From Natrinema sp. CBA1119 (GTDB taxonomy: Archaea > Halobacteriota > Halobacteria > Halobacteriales > Natrialbaceae), in NCBI RefSeq assembly GCF_002572525.1, contig NZ_PDBS01000001.1, positions 930,001 through 994,000 of the forward strand: a stretch of 64,000 bases of DNA, read 5' to 3'. The notes under the pieces were generated by a model. It searched no databases, had not been told where the DNA came from, and saw only the letters and a program-made list of their open reading frames with translations. The position numbers were made by a program, and so were the translations under genes. Position 1 is the first letter of the stretch; every line of letters begins with the position of its first letter. This document shows, one piece after another, positions 8,721 to 18,600 of this stretch.

Positions 8721-9272
8721 CTACTCGAAGACGACGGCGCTGTCCTCGCCGGCAACGGTCGCCCCGTCCTGGGCGGCGAACGCGTCGTGGACGTGCTCGT
8801 AGGTAGCCTCGAGCGCTTCGACGATCACCGTGGTATCGCTCAGGACCGGCATGAAGTTGGTGTCGCCCTGCCACCGCGGAACGACGTGGGTGTGCAGGTG
8901 GTCGTCGATCGAGCCGCCAGCTCCGTCGCCGAGGTTCAAGCCGGCGTTGAACCCGTCCGGCTCGAGTGCGGCCTCGAGTGCGTCGAACGTTCGCTGTTTC
9001 AGGCGAGCGTGATCGAGCAGGACATCGTCGTCGAGAGCGGTGTAGTCGCCGGTGTGGACGTGTGGGATGACCATCAGGTGTCCCGGATTGTACGGATAGT
9101 TGTTCAGCATGACGAACGCGTGCTCGCTTCGCGCGACGAGCAGGTTCTCCCGATCGGATTCCCACTCGGGCAGTTCACAGAACACGCAGTCCTCGATATC
9201 GGGGTTTTTGTCTTCGCGTCTGATCCACTCGATCCGCCACGGTGCGAACACCTGTTCCATATTCGATGCCAC
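8721..9272 (-). CDS. HIT family nucleotide hydrolase/transferase
   Basis: 183 residues. The zinc-type CVFC pair is near residue 30. The HIT motif is HLHTHVVPRW (near residues 125-134), with the catalytic histidine as the last His of the triad. HIT proteins hydrolyse dinucleoside polyphosphates or nucleoside phosphoramidates. ATG 9260 (MEQVFAPWRIEW) is an equally good start, since FAPWRIEW is the usual N terminus of this subgroup. Confidence 0.9.
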   Translation of the reverse strand: MASNMEQVFAPWRIEWIRREDKNPDIEDCVFCELPEWESDRENLLVARSEHAFVMLNNYPYNPGHLMVIPHVHTGDYTALDDDVLLDHARLKQRTFDALEAALEPDGFNAGLNLGDGAGGSIDDHLHTHVVPRWQGDTNFMPVLSDTTVIVEALEATYEHVHDAFAAQDGATVAGEDSAVVFE

Positions 9273-9514
9273 TCGAGGCGCGCCTAAAGCGTTTCAGTCC
9301 GCGCTCTCGCGTCGATCGCATCGGGAGAGACCCCCGTTGCTGTATATTACAATAGGGCATAATACCGCTATAACCAGGTGAGAAACGATTCTAAACGATA
9401 TCGGGACGTCTGAGTCGTTCATTCCAAGAGGTTAATCCCGTCTTGCGATTTTTACGACTCAGACTTCAAAATGAAGGATGGGTTTAAGACGGGGCTACGA
9501 CAAGTAATCTGATA

Positions 9515-9715
9515 ATGGCAACGACTAACGACTCCTTCAACGGGATGACCGAGCACTGCGACGCCTGTGAGCTAGAAACCCTCCACGAAGTGTCCGTCCA
9601 AATCAGGACCGAGAGCCTCAAGAAAGAGAACGCCCAGTTCTCCCGCGAACCCTACCGCGTCCGCGAATGCCAGCGGTGCGGGAATCGCTCGAGTCAACGG
9701 ATGAACAACGCCTGA
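9515..9715 (+). CDS. Small zinc-ribbon protein
   Basis: 66 residues. Two CxxC knuckles (CDAC at about 15-18, CQRC near 53-56) frame a charged beta-rich segment, a zinc-ribbon fold typical of conserved haloarchaeal small proteins of unknown function. A TATA-like sequence (GGTTTAAGAC about 9481-9490) lies near -30. Confidence 0.75.
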   Translation: MATTNDSFNGMTEHCDACELETLHEVSVQIRTESLKKENAQFSREPYRVRECQRCGNRSSQRMNNA

Positions 9716-9869
9716 GACGGCGTACTGTCACCGACGACACCCGTCGTATCTCGAGCAGACGATCCGATCTCGTTACCCGGTCTCCTGCGTTCTCTATTCA
9801 TCCGACGCGGCGTTTTCGGTCGGTTTCCAGATTACCGATCTGAATTTCCGATGCCGTGGTAAAGCGGAA

Positions 9870-10769
9870 TTACTCTGCCGTCGTGACTTCGCAGCCGTCT
9901 TCGGTGACGATGATCGTGTGCTCCTTCTGGCTGACGAGGTACCCGTCGTCTTCCTTGAGAACGGGATAGCCGTGGACGATGTCGTTGCGTTTGAGTCGGC
10001 GCAGCGCCATCTCCGCGCGATCCGTCTCGAGCCACCGCGTCGCGAACGGCAGCGTTCGGAACTCCTCCGTAATCTGTTCGAGCGCATCGCGCGCCTGCCG
10101 GTTTCGGACGGTCCCCTCGCGCTCGAGCGAGAAGATTTCCTCGCTTCCGCCTTCGCTGACCTTGCCGCCGCCGTCGGTCGCGAACGGCTCGATCGCGACG
10201 ACATCGCCGACCTCGAGCGTCGTTCCCTGCGAGACGGCGCGGTTCGGAATGTTCGGGCTGGTGTGTTGTTCCCAGTGGCCGAGTCCGTGACCGGTCAGGT
10301 TGACGACGGGGTTGTAGCCGTAGCCGTCGATCACGTTTTCGATCTCCGCCCCGATCTCGCCGGTATCGACGCCGGGCTCGACGATGTCGAGGGCGGCCTC
10401 GAGGGCCTGCTCGGAGGCCTCGGCCAGTTCGGGGTTGCCCGAGAGGTCGACGGTGATCGCGGTGTCGGCCAACCAGCCGTCGATATGAACGCCGATATCG
10501 AGGTTGATCATCTCCTCGCCGAAGGTCGTCTCGTCGCCGATCGACGGCGTCGCGTGGGCCGCCTCCTCGTCGACGGAGATGTTGACGGGGAACGCGGGTT
10601 TCCCGCCGAGTTCACGAATTCGATCTTCGGCCCACTCGGCGACCGCGAGGTGGCTCGCGCCGACCTCGACGCGGTCGGCAGCCTCCTCGCGCACCTGTGC
10701 GAGTATCTCGCCAGCTTCGCGATGTTTCTCGTACTGCTCGGACTCGAGGTCCACCTCGGATTCGGCCAT
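9870..10769 (-). CDS. map: Methionine aminopeptidase, type II
   Basis: 299-residue metallopeptidase that removes the initiator methionine from nascent proteins. The metal ligands are visible: Asp in INLDIGVHIDGW, Asp in ADTAITVD, His in TGHGLGHWEQH, Glu in VAIEPFAT and Glu in SQKEHTIIV. The insert between the last two ligands marks the type II enzyme. ATG 10769 gives the usual archaeal N terminus; the open frame further upstream belongs to a different small gene in another frame. It lies 59 bp downstream of the zinc ribbon gene on the same strand. Confidence 0.95.
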   Translation of the reverse strand: MAESEVDLESEQYEKHREAGEILAQVREEAADRVEVGASHLAVAEWAEDRIRELGGKPAFPVNISVDEEAAHATPSIGDETTFGEEMINLDIGVHIDGWLADTAITVDLSGNPELAEASEQALEAALDIVEPGVDTGEIGAEIENVIDGYGYNPVVNLTGHGLGHWEQHTSPNIPNRAVSQGTTLEVGDVVAIEPFATDGGGKVSEGGSEEIFSLEREGTVRNRQARDALEQITEEFRTLPFATRWLETDRAEMALRRLKRNDIVHGYPVLKEDDGYLVSQKEHTIIVTEDGCEVTTAE

Positions 10770-10828
10770 GCACCGGGGTTGTACCGGTCGACAAAAAGAG
10801 GTTCCGTCTCTCCGTCGCCCGACGGCGT

Positions 10829-10978
10829 TCACTGACTCGTCCGCTCGCGGAAGCGGTGGTGCCCGCGGTCGATATCGACCCACTGGCAATCGGAACAGGT
10901 GACGACGCCCTGGACGTTCGACAGTGTCGCGGTACAGCTTGGACACCGGCGCGCAGCGTACTGTGGCGGTCGGAGCAT
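10829..10978 (-). CDS. 49-aa zinc-ribbon micro-protein upstream of map
   Basis: ATG 10978 to TGA 10829 encodes 49 residues starting [15 protein letters not shown]. It has two CxxC pairs (C12/C15 and C28/C31) spaced as in rubredoxin-like zinc ribbons, and ends in a charged tail. It was found by reading the minus strand and is below usual ORF length cut-offs. It shares the strand with map and may be cotranscribed with it. The cysteine spacing and the ATG make chance unlikely, but homologues were not searched. Confidence 0.65.
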   Translation of the reverse strand: MLRPPQYAARRCPSCTATLSNVQGVVTCSDCQWVDIDRGHHRFRERTSQ

Positions 10979-11565
10979 ACGTCGACCCACGAGTACGTCA
11001 ATAATAAATCCACCTCACGACGATCGTCGAAATACGGCGCGAGCTGCATCGGCCGGACTCGGACTGTGGGCGAACGTCTCCCTGTCTCAACCGTTTGCGG
11101 AAGAAATCACGCGTATCGCCAGTGGGGACCGTGAAACGGTCGCCACGGATTATGCCCGCGCGGGTCTCGAGTCTATCTGGCGTGAGAGACGCCACGAACC
11201 GAGCGGGTCGTCACTGGCACGCCGCGACCGGCTCGGAACCCGTGATCGCCGCCGTGGGATCGACGGCACGAACGAGTTCCCTGGCGGGTGGATCCACCGG
11301 TCTCGCGGCGGCAATCACAGGCAGTTTCCGAGGACCGTCCCACGACGGACGCACGCACTGGAAAGTGTTGGTTTTACGCCGAACGTCCCCTTCATTTGAT
11401 TGTTTTTGGATAGTACGCGACAGCGAATTTTAACAGCTGTAGCCGTTTCCCGCCGCTCTGTTACCAGTATCGGGGTGGGAAGACGAACGGGCATCGTTCA
11501 ATTTTTGCCGGCCCGCGATGGAAATGGTAGACCTTTTACCCCCGTCGGAGAACCGTGTAGACGAA
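10979..11565. other. Intergenic region before icd
   Basis: 587 bp without a convincing gene. Open frames here lack family motifs. An AT-rich stretch at about 11390-11440 contains the probable icd promoter. Nothing else recognised. Confidence 0.5.
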
Positions 11566-12837
<1,272 letters not shown>

Positions 12838-13175
12838 AGCGGTTTTCCGGGCGCACAGAACCCACAGGTTCTGGCGCTCTCACGAACACTTTGGAGCGCA
12901 GTTCTCGCACTCTCGCGGTTCTCCGGTCGCAGATATGGCCAGCACTGTTTTATTCACGTGAGAGTATCCGCCGGCCGACGACGGATGGACGGTCGATTCG
13001 GAGTCCACAACCGTCGCGGTTTCCGCGCATCTCGAATGAGAATGGTACGCAATCCCGCTTCGAGGGACCGACGCGGAATAACTTGCGTTTTTACCCGTAT
13101 ATTGACATTTATATAAAAGTCTAATGGAATAAATAATCAGCGAATCTTTTCTATATTGGGTTCAATCAGGTGTGC
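12838..13175. other. Intergenic region with AT-rich end
   Basis: 338 bp without a recognised gene. The last 90 bp are unusually AT-rich (GACATTTATATAAAAGTC near 13100) and probably hold the promoter of the next gene. Confidence 0.5.
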
Positions 13176-13487
13176 ATGCCACCATCACCATCCCCCCACG
13201 ACACGGTTCCGGACTTCATCGTCGAACGGTTTGCCGACCACTCGATCCAGGAACTGCGAGAGATCGCCAGTTACGCCGAAACGCTCGACCAATCGGAGAA
13301 CGTTCCCGACTATATCGTCCGAGCGTTTGCGATTCAGGACGACGAAATCCGGACAGTCGTCGCCATCTACGCGGACGAACTCGCGGATTCCCTCGAGGCG
13401 AGCGAACGGGCGGTCGACAAGGACCAATCGGACGGCAGCGACGACGACACGAGACCCGGCAGAACGGGAGGGATGTTTTTCGGCTGA
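13176..13487 (+). CDS. Hypothetical haloarchaeal protein
   Basis: 103 residues from ATG 13176 (a GTG two codons earlier is possible). The protein contains two related halves, VPDFIVERFADHSIQEL and VPDYIVRAFAIQDDEIR, each followed by an amphipathic helix, so it looks like an internal duplication of a small helical unit. The C terminus is acidic and disordered. No function recognised. Confidence 0.6.
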   Translation: MPPSPSPHDTVPDFIVERFADHSIQELREIASYAETLDQSENVPDYIVRAFAIQDDEIRTVVAIYADELADSLEASERAVDKDQSDGSDDDTRPGRTGGMFFG

Positions 13488-13723
13488 GTCGGGCAATCAC
13501 CGGCTGATCGCTCGAGAGCGCGAGCGCCATCCCCGGAGAGGTGAAACGGCAACAGCCGTCCGCAAGTGGGCTCCGTCGGCGCGATCGGGGACTGAGAACG
13601 CACTGGCCAGTTCGTCGCGTGGCGCTTAGCGATGTCGACGGCCCCGGCGAAGAATCCGACCGGGAACGGATCCGGCTCGACGGAGCGTAATAGTTTCACT
13701 GTCGGAGCGGCTACGCCCGCCTC

Positions 13724-14161
13724 ATGGAGGATCTCGACGTGCGCGTCGTCGATACCGATCACGAGCGCGAGGACGCCTTCGCGGTCCGTCGCGAGGTGTT
13801 CGTCGCGGAACAGGGCGTCGATGAAGAACTGGAGTACGACGAGCACGACGAGACGGCCACTCACGTCGTCGCCTACGACGGCGACGAACCGATCGGTGCG
13901 GCGCGACTGCGCGAGTACGAGGCGGACATCGGCAAGGTCGAACGCGTCGCCGTCCTCGAGTCGCGACGGGAGGAAGGCGTCGGCCGTGCGCTGATGCAGG
14001 TCCTCGAGCAGCGGGCCGACGCGCTCGGCTTCACGGTACTGAAACTCCACTCGCAGACGCGAGCCGCCGACTTCTATCGCAACCTGGGCTACGAACGACG
14101 CGGGGACGAGTTCGAGGAAGCCGGAATCCCCCACGTCGAGATGCGAAAGTCGCTAGTGTGA
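13724..14161 (+). CDS. GNAT family N-acetyltransferase
   Basis: 145 residues. FAVRREVFVAEQGVD at the N terminus, the acetyl-CoA loop VERVAVLESRREEGVGRALM (motif A, residues about 73-92) and LKLHSQTRAADFYRNLGY mark an ElaA/GNAT-type acetyltransferase. The substrate is unknown. Confidence 0.9.
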   Translation: MEDLDVRVVDTDHEREDAFAVRREVFVAEQGVDEELEYDEHDETATHVVAYDGDEPIGAARLREYEADIGKVERVAVLESRREEGVGRALMQVLEQRADALGFTVLKLHSQTRAADFYRNLGYERRGDEFEEAGIPHVEMRKSLV

Positions 14162-14201
14162 TCGGCCGTCGAATACGTCAGAAACGGCACTCTCGAGAAC
14201 G

Positions 14202-14822
14202 TCACTCGAGTCGGGACAGTTCGCCGGTCCGCTCCTTGCGGACGAGATCGCGAACGAACAGTCGGAGTTGCCGACACAGCTCTTCGCGGTCGTCGTACGA
14301 GTAGATCCGCGCATCCCAGCGATCGCGGACCGCGGCGATCATCGCGCTTCGGACGCCAGACTCGTGGGCGAATACGACTCGTTCGGGGCGGTGGGCCGCC
14401 GTTTCCTCGTCGAACAGCGCCTCGAGCACCGACCCTACTTCGATACCGACGCCGAGGTTGTCGCCGACGGCGGGGACGACGTAGACCACGGCGTTGCTCG
14501 CTCGAGCGAACGCGATACTCTGGGAGGCGGCGTCCAACTCCGAGAGCGGGATATCGACGTCGATCGCGAGAAAGGCGTTGACGCCGGCGGTCGTCCGGAG
14601 CCGATCGCGGACGTCCAACAGCAGATCCAGCGCAGCCTCGTCACGCTCGAGGTCGCGATCTGACCCGACGAGCGTCCCGAAATCCATCGACTCGGGGACC
14701 GATTCGGGGGCAGCGTCCGCGAGTGCTCGTTCGACATCGAACGCCTCGTACGGCCCCATCAGATACACCAGGAATCGGGAGCGAGGGAGTTCTCCCAACT
14801 CGTCGACGATGCGGTCGCGCAT
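14202..14822 (-). CDS. DUF7509-like haloarchaeal protein
   Basis: 206 residues. RFLVYLMGPYEAFDV near the N terminus and a later region with a Rossmann-like pattern (SNAVVYVVPAVGDNLGVGIEVGSVL) suggest a nucleoside 2-deoxyribosyltransferase/TIR-like alpha-beta fold, a guess from motif shape. ATG 14822 is preferred over ATG 14831 because a TATA box on the minus strand (TTTATATACT, about 14842-14851) then lies at the leaderless distance. Divergent from the HTH gene at 14918. Confidence 0.7.
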   Translation of the reverse strand: MRDRIVDELGELPRSRFLVYLMGPYEAFDVERALADAAPESVPESMDFGTLVGSDRDLERDEAALDLLLDVRDRLRTTAGVNAFLAIDVDIPLSELDAASQSIAFARASNAVVYVVPAVGDNLGVGIEVGSVLEALFDEETAAHRPERVVFAHESGVRSAMIAAVRDRWDARIYSYDDREELCRQLRLFVRDLVRKERTGELSRLE

Positions 14823-14917
14823 ACCTCTCATGCTCGCGGCGAGTATATAAATGTAGATATTTTCAGCATTCGCTGACTCAAGGAACGCTTATACAACTGC
14901 GGAATCGAGTATCCGAT

Positions 14918-15304
14918 ATGGCCGAATCCGAGCGTGAGACACGACAACGCGGGGACGAGTTGCTACCCGAGCGGAGTATTCTCTCGCTCGAGGAGTACCT
15001 CGCCATGCAGCGTTCGATCGGCAACGAGACGCGGTTTCGCGTCCTGAACGCGCTCGTCGAGGTCGGCTCCCAGAGCGCCAGCGAGTTACGCGATCGCCTC
15101 GAGGTCGAGTCGAACGTGCTTCACTACCATCTCGACGAACTCGTCGACGTCGGTCTCGTGGAGAATAGAAAACGCAAGGAGCCCGACAGCGACGGGCTCT
15201 ATTCATACTACCGGGCGACCTCGCTCGGCGAAGGAATTCTCGATCACGGCGTCCGCGAACTGATGCGACGGGAGTGGGATACGCTCGAGGAGTATAGCGC
15301 GTGA
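14918..15304 (+). CDS. ArsR-type winged-helix regulator
   Basis: 128 residues. MQRSIGNETRFRVLNALVEVGSQSASELRDRL and NVLHYHLDELVDVGLVENRK form a complete winged helix with a YSYYRAT wing. TATA-like CTTATACA about 26 bp before the ATG suggests a leaderless mRNA. Its divergent neighbour is the DUF7509-like gene, a possible target. Confidence 0.88.
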   Translation: MAESERETRQRGDELLPERSILSLEEYLAMQRSIGNETRFRVLNALVEVGSQSASELRDRLEVESNVLHYHLDELVDVGLVENRKRKEPDSDGLYSYYRATSLGEGILDHGVRELMRREWDTLEEYSA

Positions 15305-15400
15305 CTGCCATCCGTGGTCGACTGAACTGATCACCGTCGAAATCGGTGTCTTTCGAGCGTCTGACTGACATTCAAGGGCCAGCGTGTGGCCATCGGTGCT

Positions 15401-15559
15401 ATGGAACAGGTCATTCATCGCCCCCTGAACGCGGTCGCGTCGACGGTACCGATGGTACAGAAAGCGGGTCGTCTCCTCTTCCCGCTTGCAATCGCGCTCG
15501 CCGTTACCGGCAGCGGACTGCTCGTCTTCTTCGCTCTAGTTTCTGCCCTCTTGCTGTAA
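15401..15559 (+). CDS. 52-aa membrane micro-protein
   Basis: ATG 15401 to TAA 15557-15559 encodes 52 residues beginning MEQVIHRPLNAV. The first 25 are amphipathic and basic. Residues 26-52 are a single long hydrophobic helix (LLFPLAIALAVTGSG ... FFALVSALLL) running to the C terminus, like a tail-anchored protein. It is too short for common ORF cut-offs and no homologue was checked. Confidence 0.5.
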   Translation: MEQVIHRPLNAVASTVPMVQKAGRLLFPLAIALAVTGSGLLVFFALVSALLL

Positions 15560-15600
15560 CGGCTCGCGTCTATCGGTTTCGCCGGTCGACCGTTCCCGTT

Positions 15601-16977
15601 TCAATTCCTATCGGTCCGATCTCGGACGAATCTCCCGACCAGTCCGACGAGTACCAGCACCATCGCCGCGGCGAACGCGACGACGAACGCCGACGCCGGT
15701 TCGGTGACCGTCTCGAGTTCCGCGAGGACGAACTCGCCGGCGAGGACGACTGCGACGACGAACAGCGCGAGGCCGCCGAGGTTCGCCGGCAGCGAGTTCG
15801 TTTCGGGGACGACCGCGGGATCGTTCAGCAAGTAGAGGATCACCGCGATGGCGAAGGGCGTGCCGACGAGTCCGAACGCCAGCGTGAGGACGAGCAACTG
15901 GAAGAACGCTCCCTCGAGGAACGCGCCGACGGCCGAAGCGAGCGCGACGGCGACGATGGCGGCCCGGTATCGGCCGTCAGTGACGGACTGCTCCCAGCCG
16001 AGTTTGTCGGCAAGGAGGTACGGCGGGACGATCGTGTTGCCGCCGAGGGTCGAGACCGCCGCACCGAGGAGGCCGGCGAGGAACAGCCACGTGGCGTACT
16101 CGCCGGCGATCGGACCGAGCGTCTGGGCGGCTCCCACCCCATCGATCGTCGCCGGATCGACGCCGGCCGAGGGGAGGACGCTCGCCGCGACGAGAAAGAC
16201 GCCGAGGCTGAAGATCCCGAAGGCGACGAGCATCGAACTGACGACGTCGAACGTCGCGATGTCAGCGTCGCGGGCGGTCCAGCCGCGGGCGCGCATCGTG
16301 TAGCTCTGCATCGTCAGCAGCGTGATGTGGACCGCGCCGCCGAGGATCCCCGCGGCGACGATCGCCCCGTCGATGCCGGCCGGAATCGCGGGTTTCAGGC
16401 CGTTCGCTGCCGCGACCGGATCGATCGGGACAACGAACGCGCTCGCGACGAACGCGACGACGACGATCGAGACGAGGAGCTTGGCTCCGACCTCCGCGAG
16501 CCGATAACCACCGCCCGCGAGCCCCAGTGCGAGGATTACCGCCCAGAGCACGCCCCAGAATCGCGGATCGGTCAGCGCGGCGGTACCGACTCCCGCGCTG
16601 TCGGCGATCGTCGCGCTCACGCCCGCCAGCGTCTTCATGATGACGAGCTGGGCGAGCCCCGCGGCTAGCACGACATCGACCACGAGCACCCAGGCCCACG
16701 ACGAGCCGAGGTGGCGCTCGACGACTTCCACGATCCCCGCTTCGGTGAGCAACCCCAGCCGCATCGCGAGGTACTGACCGACGGTACCCAAAACGGCCGA
16801 TAGAACGACGACCCATAGCAGCGCGTACCCGAAGCTCGCACCCGCAACGAGCAGACTGGCCATCGTCGCCGGTCCCGCCGCGATCGCGCCGGCAAGCCAC
16901 GTCGGCCCCAGTCGATCGAGAAACGCCCTCCTTCGATCCAGTCCGCTCGAGTGCTGCTCGGTTGTCATCGGGCTCAC
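15601..16977 (-). CDS. NRAMP-related membrane transporter
   Basis: 458 residues with about 11 transmembrane helices in the NRAMP arrangement. In the first helix the canonical GPGxxxxxxxxDPGN is replaced by AAGPATMASLLVAGASFG (residues 33-50), so the metal-binding Asp/Asn of true Mn/Fe transporters is absent. The sixth helix reads AVHITLLTMQSY instead of MPHNLYLHS. The protein probably transports something other than Mn2+/Fe2+ (NRAMP relatives carry Mg2+ or Al3+), an inference from the missing residues. ATG 16968 (MTTEQ) is an alternative start. Confidence 0.85.
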   Translation of the reverse strand: MSPMTTEQHSSGLDRRRAFLDRLGPTWLAGAIAAGPATMASLLVAGASFGYALLWVVVLSAVLGTVGQYLAMRLGLLTEAGIVEVVERHLGSSWAWVLVVDVVLAAGLAQLVIMKTLAGVSATIADSAGVGTAALTDPRFWGVLWAVILALGLAGGGYRLAEVGAKLLVSIVVVAFVASAFVVPIDPVAAANGLKPAIPAGIDGAIVAAGILGGAVHITLLTMQSYTMRARGWTARDADIATFDVVSSMLVAFGIFSLGVFLVAASVLPSAGVDPATIDGVGAAQTLGPIAGEYATWLFLAGLLGAAVSTLGGNTIVPPYLLADKLGWEQSVTDGRYRAAIVAVALASAVGAFLEGAFFQLLVLTLAFGLVGTPFAIAVILYLLNDPAVVPETNSLPANLGGLALFVVAVVLAGEFVLAELETVTEPASAFVVAFAAAMVLVLVGLVGRFVRDRTDRN

Positions 16978-17054
16978 TTGCGAACTGGACTACATAACTC
17001 CGTGGTATTCTCCGATGGTTGTGGCCAAATTCTCTCACTCTCTCCCCCGTGAGA

Positions 17055-17396
17055 TTACTCCGTCTGCCAGTTCGGGTTCTCCCGCGGCGGGCTGAAGATG
17101 TCGACGCCGCGGACCGTCTCGTTGCCGCGGTTCTCGGCCGCGTGGGGTTGCTCGCCCGGAATCGCGTAGGAGTCACCGGGGCCGCAGACGATCTCCTCAC
17201 CAGCAACGACGAAGGTCAACTCACCCTCGTACAGAAAGCCGGTCTGCTCGTGGGGGTGGCTGTGCTCCTCGACCACCGCACCGGGCTCGATCTCGAAGTG
17301 CTGGACGTTCATCGATTCCGTACCCGCCATCAGCGTCAGGTGGACCCCGTCGGCGGCTTCCGACGGCTCGAGGTCGGTCAGGGAAACGCGTTCCAT
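17055..17396 (-). CDS. Cupin domain protein
   Basis: 113 residues forming one cupin barrel. Motif 1 is HSHPHEQTGFLYEGELTF (metal-binding His pairs), motif 2 is GPGDSYAIPGEQPHAAEN. Single-domain cupins bind a metal and may be dioxygenases, isomerases or sensors; the role is unknown. Confidence 0.88.
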   Translation of the reverse strand: MERVSLTDLEPSEAADGVHLTLMAGTESMNVQHFEIEPGAVVEEHSHPHEQTGFLYEGELTFVVAGEEIVCGPGDSYAIPGEQPHAAENRGNETVRGVDIFSPPRENPNWQTE

Positions 17397-17503
17397 ACGC
17401 CACGAGAGGGGACGAACCGCCTAATAGTTCCGCCGGTGGGTCGTTCGTTCACTTCCGCTCCGGTTGCCGAAGGTTGAACTGCCGGGGCGGCCCACTGCCG
17501 GAC

Positions 17504-18028
17504 ATGTACGCCGTCGTCGGCTGTAGCGAGTGTTCGAACCTCTGGATTATCGAGGGGCGCTCCGACACGACCCAGTGTCCCCGCTGTGGCTCGCGGAAGG
17601 GCTACGAAAAGCGCAAGAAGTTCGTCGAGACCGACGACGCCGCCCACGCCCGCGACGTCCGGGCCTCGATGCTCGCGAACCGGCAGGGGGAGGGCGAGGC
17701 CTTCGCGAAACTCGACTCCTTCGCCGACCTCGAGGACGACGTGGCGGACGGCGTCGTCGACGACGAGGAGTACCTCGAGGGATCAGGACTGGATGTGGCG
17801 GAAGTCGAGGCGGCCGGCGACCGCGATCCGCGCGGGTCCACCCGCAGCGGCAGCAAGCAGGAGATCGTCAAGGGGGCGCTCGAGGAGCTCGACCGGCCGA
17901 CCGAGGCCGAGATCATCGCGTACGCGGGTGAGCGCGGCGTTTCGGCCGAGTACGTTCGAGAGGCGCTCGAGAAACTCGCGAGACGCGGAATCGTCAGCGA
18001 GAGCCGCGGTCAGTATCGCCTACTGTAG
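17504..18028 (+). CDS. DUF5817-type zinc ribbon / winged-helix protein
   Basis: 174 residues. The N terminus MYAVVGCSECSNLWII with CPRCGSRKGYEKRKKF is a zinc ribbon (two CxxC pairs). An acidic linker follows, and the last 55 residues (VKGALEELDRPTEAEIIAYA ... LEKLARRGIVSESRGQYRLL) form a winged helix. This architecture suggests a nucleic-acid-binding role, possibly in replication or transcription, but none is established. Start chosen at the ATG directly before the ribbon. Confidence 0.8.
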   Translation: MYAVVGCSECSNLWIIEGRSDTTQCPRCGSRKGYEKRKKFVETDDAAHARDVRASMLANRQGEGEAFAKLDSFADLEDDVADGVVDDEEYLEGSGLDVAEVEAAGDRDPRGSTRSGSKQEIVKGALEELDRPTEAEIIAYAGERGVSAEYVREALEKLARRGIVSESRGQYRLL

Positions 18029-18107
18029 ACACTCAGCGGCCGTTTGCCCGTCGTACACGCCGCAACCGTACCGCCACGGCTTTCCCCGTCCGGCGACGCA
18101 AGTCGGT

Positions 18108-18485
18108 ATGGCAGCGACGACCGGTCTCCAGGGGCGCATCATCGGGACAGGACTCCTGACTGCGATCGGGCTATTCGTCTACGGTACGGTCGTCAACGAA
18201 ACGATCGTCGGGGTCGACGCAACGGTTGCGACGACGTGGGTCTTCGCGGCGACGTTCGCCGTTCTCGCCGTCGCCCACGCGAGCGTCGGACGATACGATC
18301 TCACCCTCGGGCACGGGGGTGCCGCCGTCGGCTGGCTGCTCGTTCTGCTCGGGACGACGGGGATACAGATCGTCCTTGGACTGGTGTTACTCGGTCTATC
18401 CGGGTGCTACATCGCGATCAGGACGTTTCGAGACGGTCCGGACGAGGGCGACACCGAGACGGGTGCGACGCAGGATTCGGTATAG
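18108..18485 (+). CDS. Small four-helix membrane protein
   Basis: 125 residues with four hydrophobic helices (residues about 9-28, 41-60, 70-84 and 86-104) and a polar acidic tail. It has no recognised motif. It follows the zinc ribbon/winged-helix gene by 79 bp on the same strand. Confidence 0.6.
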   Translation: MAATTGLQGRIIGTGLLTAIGLFVYGTVVNETIVGVDATVATTWVFAATFAVLAVAHASVGRYDLTLGHGGAAVGWLLVLLGTTGIQIVLGLVLLGLSGCYIAIRTFRDGPDEGDTETGATQDSV

Positions 18486-18600
18486 TCGACGGCGAATGAG
18501 TGACTTCAGTACTCGAGCCCCGGCCGACTCCGTATTGGCTCGAGCGCTCTCGTTGACCCGTCCCCGCTCGAGCGCTCCGTTGATCCATCTCTCTCGAGCG

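Noticed and set aside
15346-16668. 440-residue plus-strand frame
   Set aside because: Antisense to the NRAMP-like gene, highly charged without motifs.
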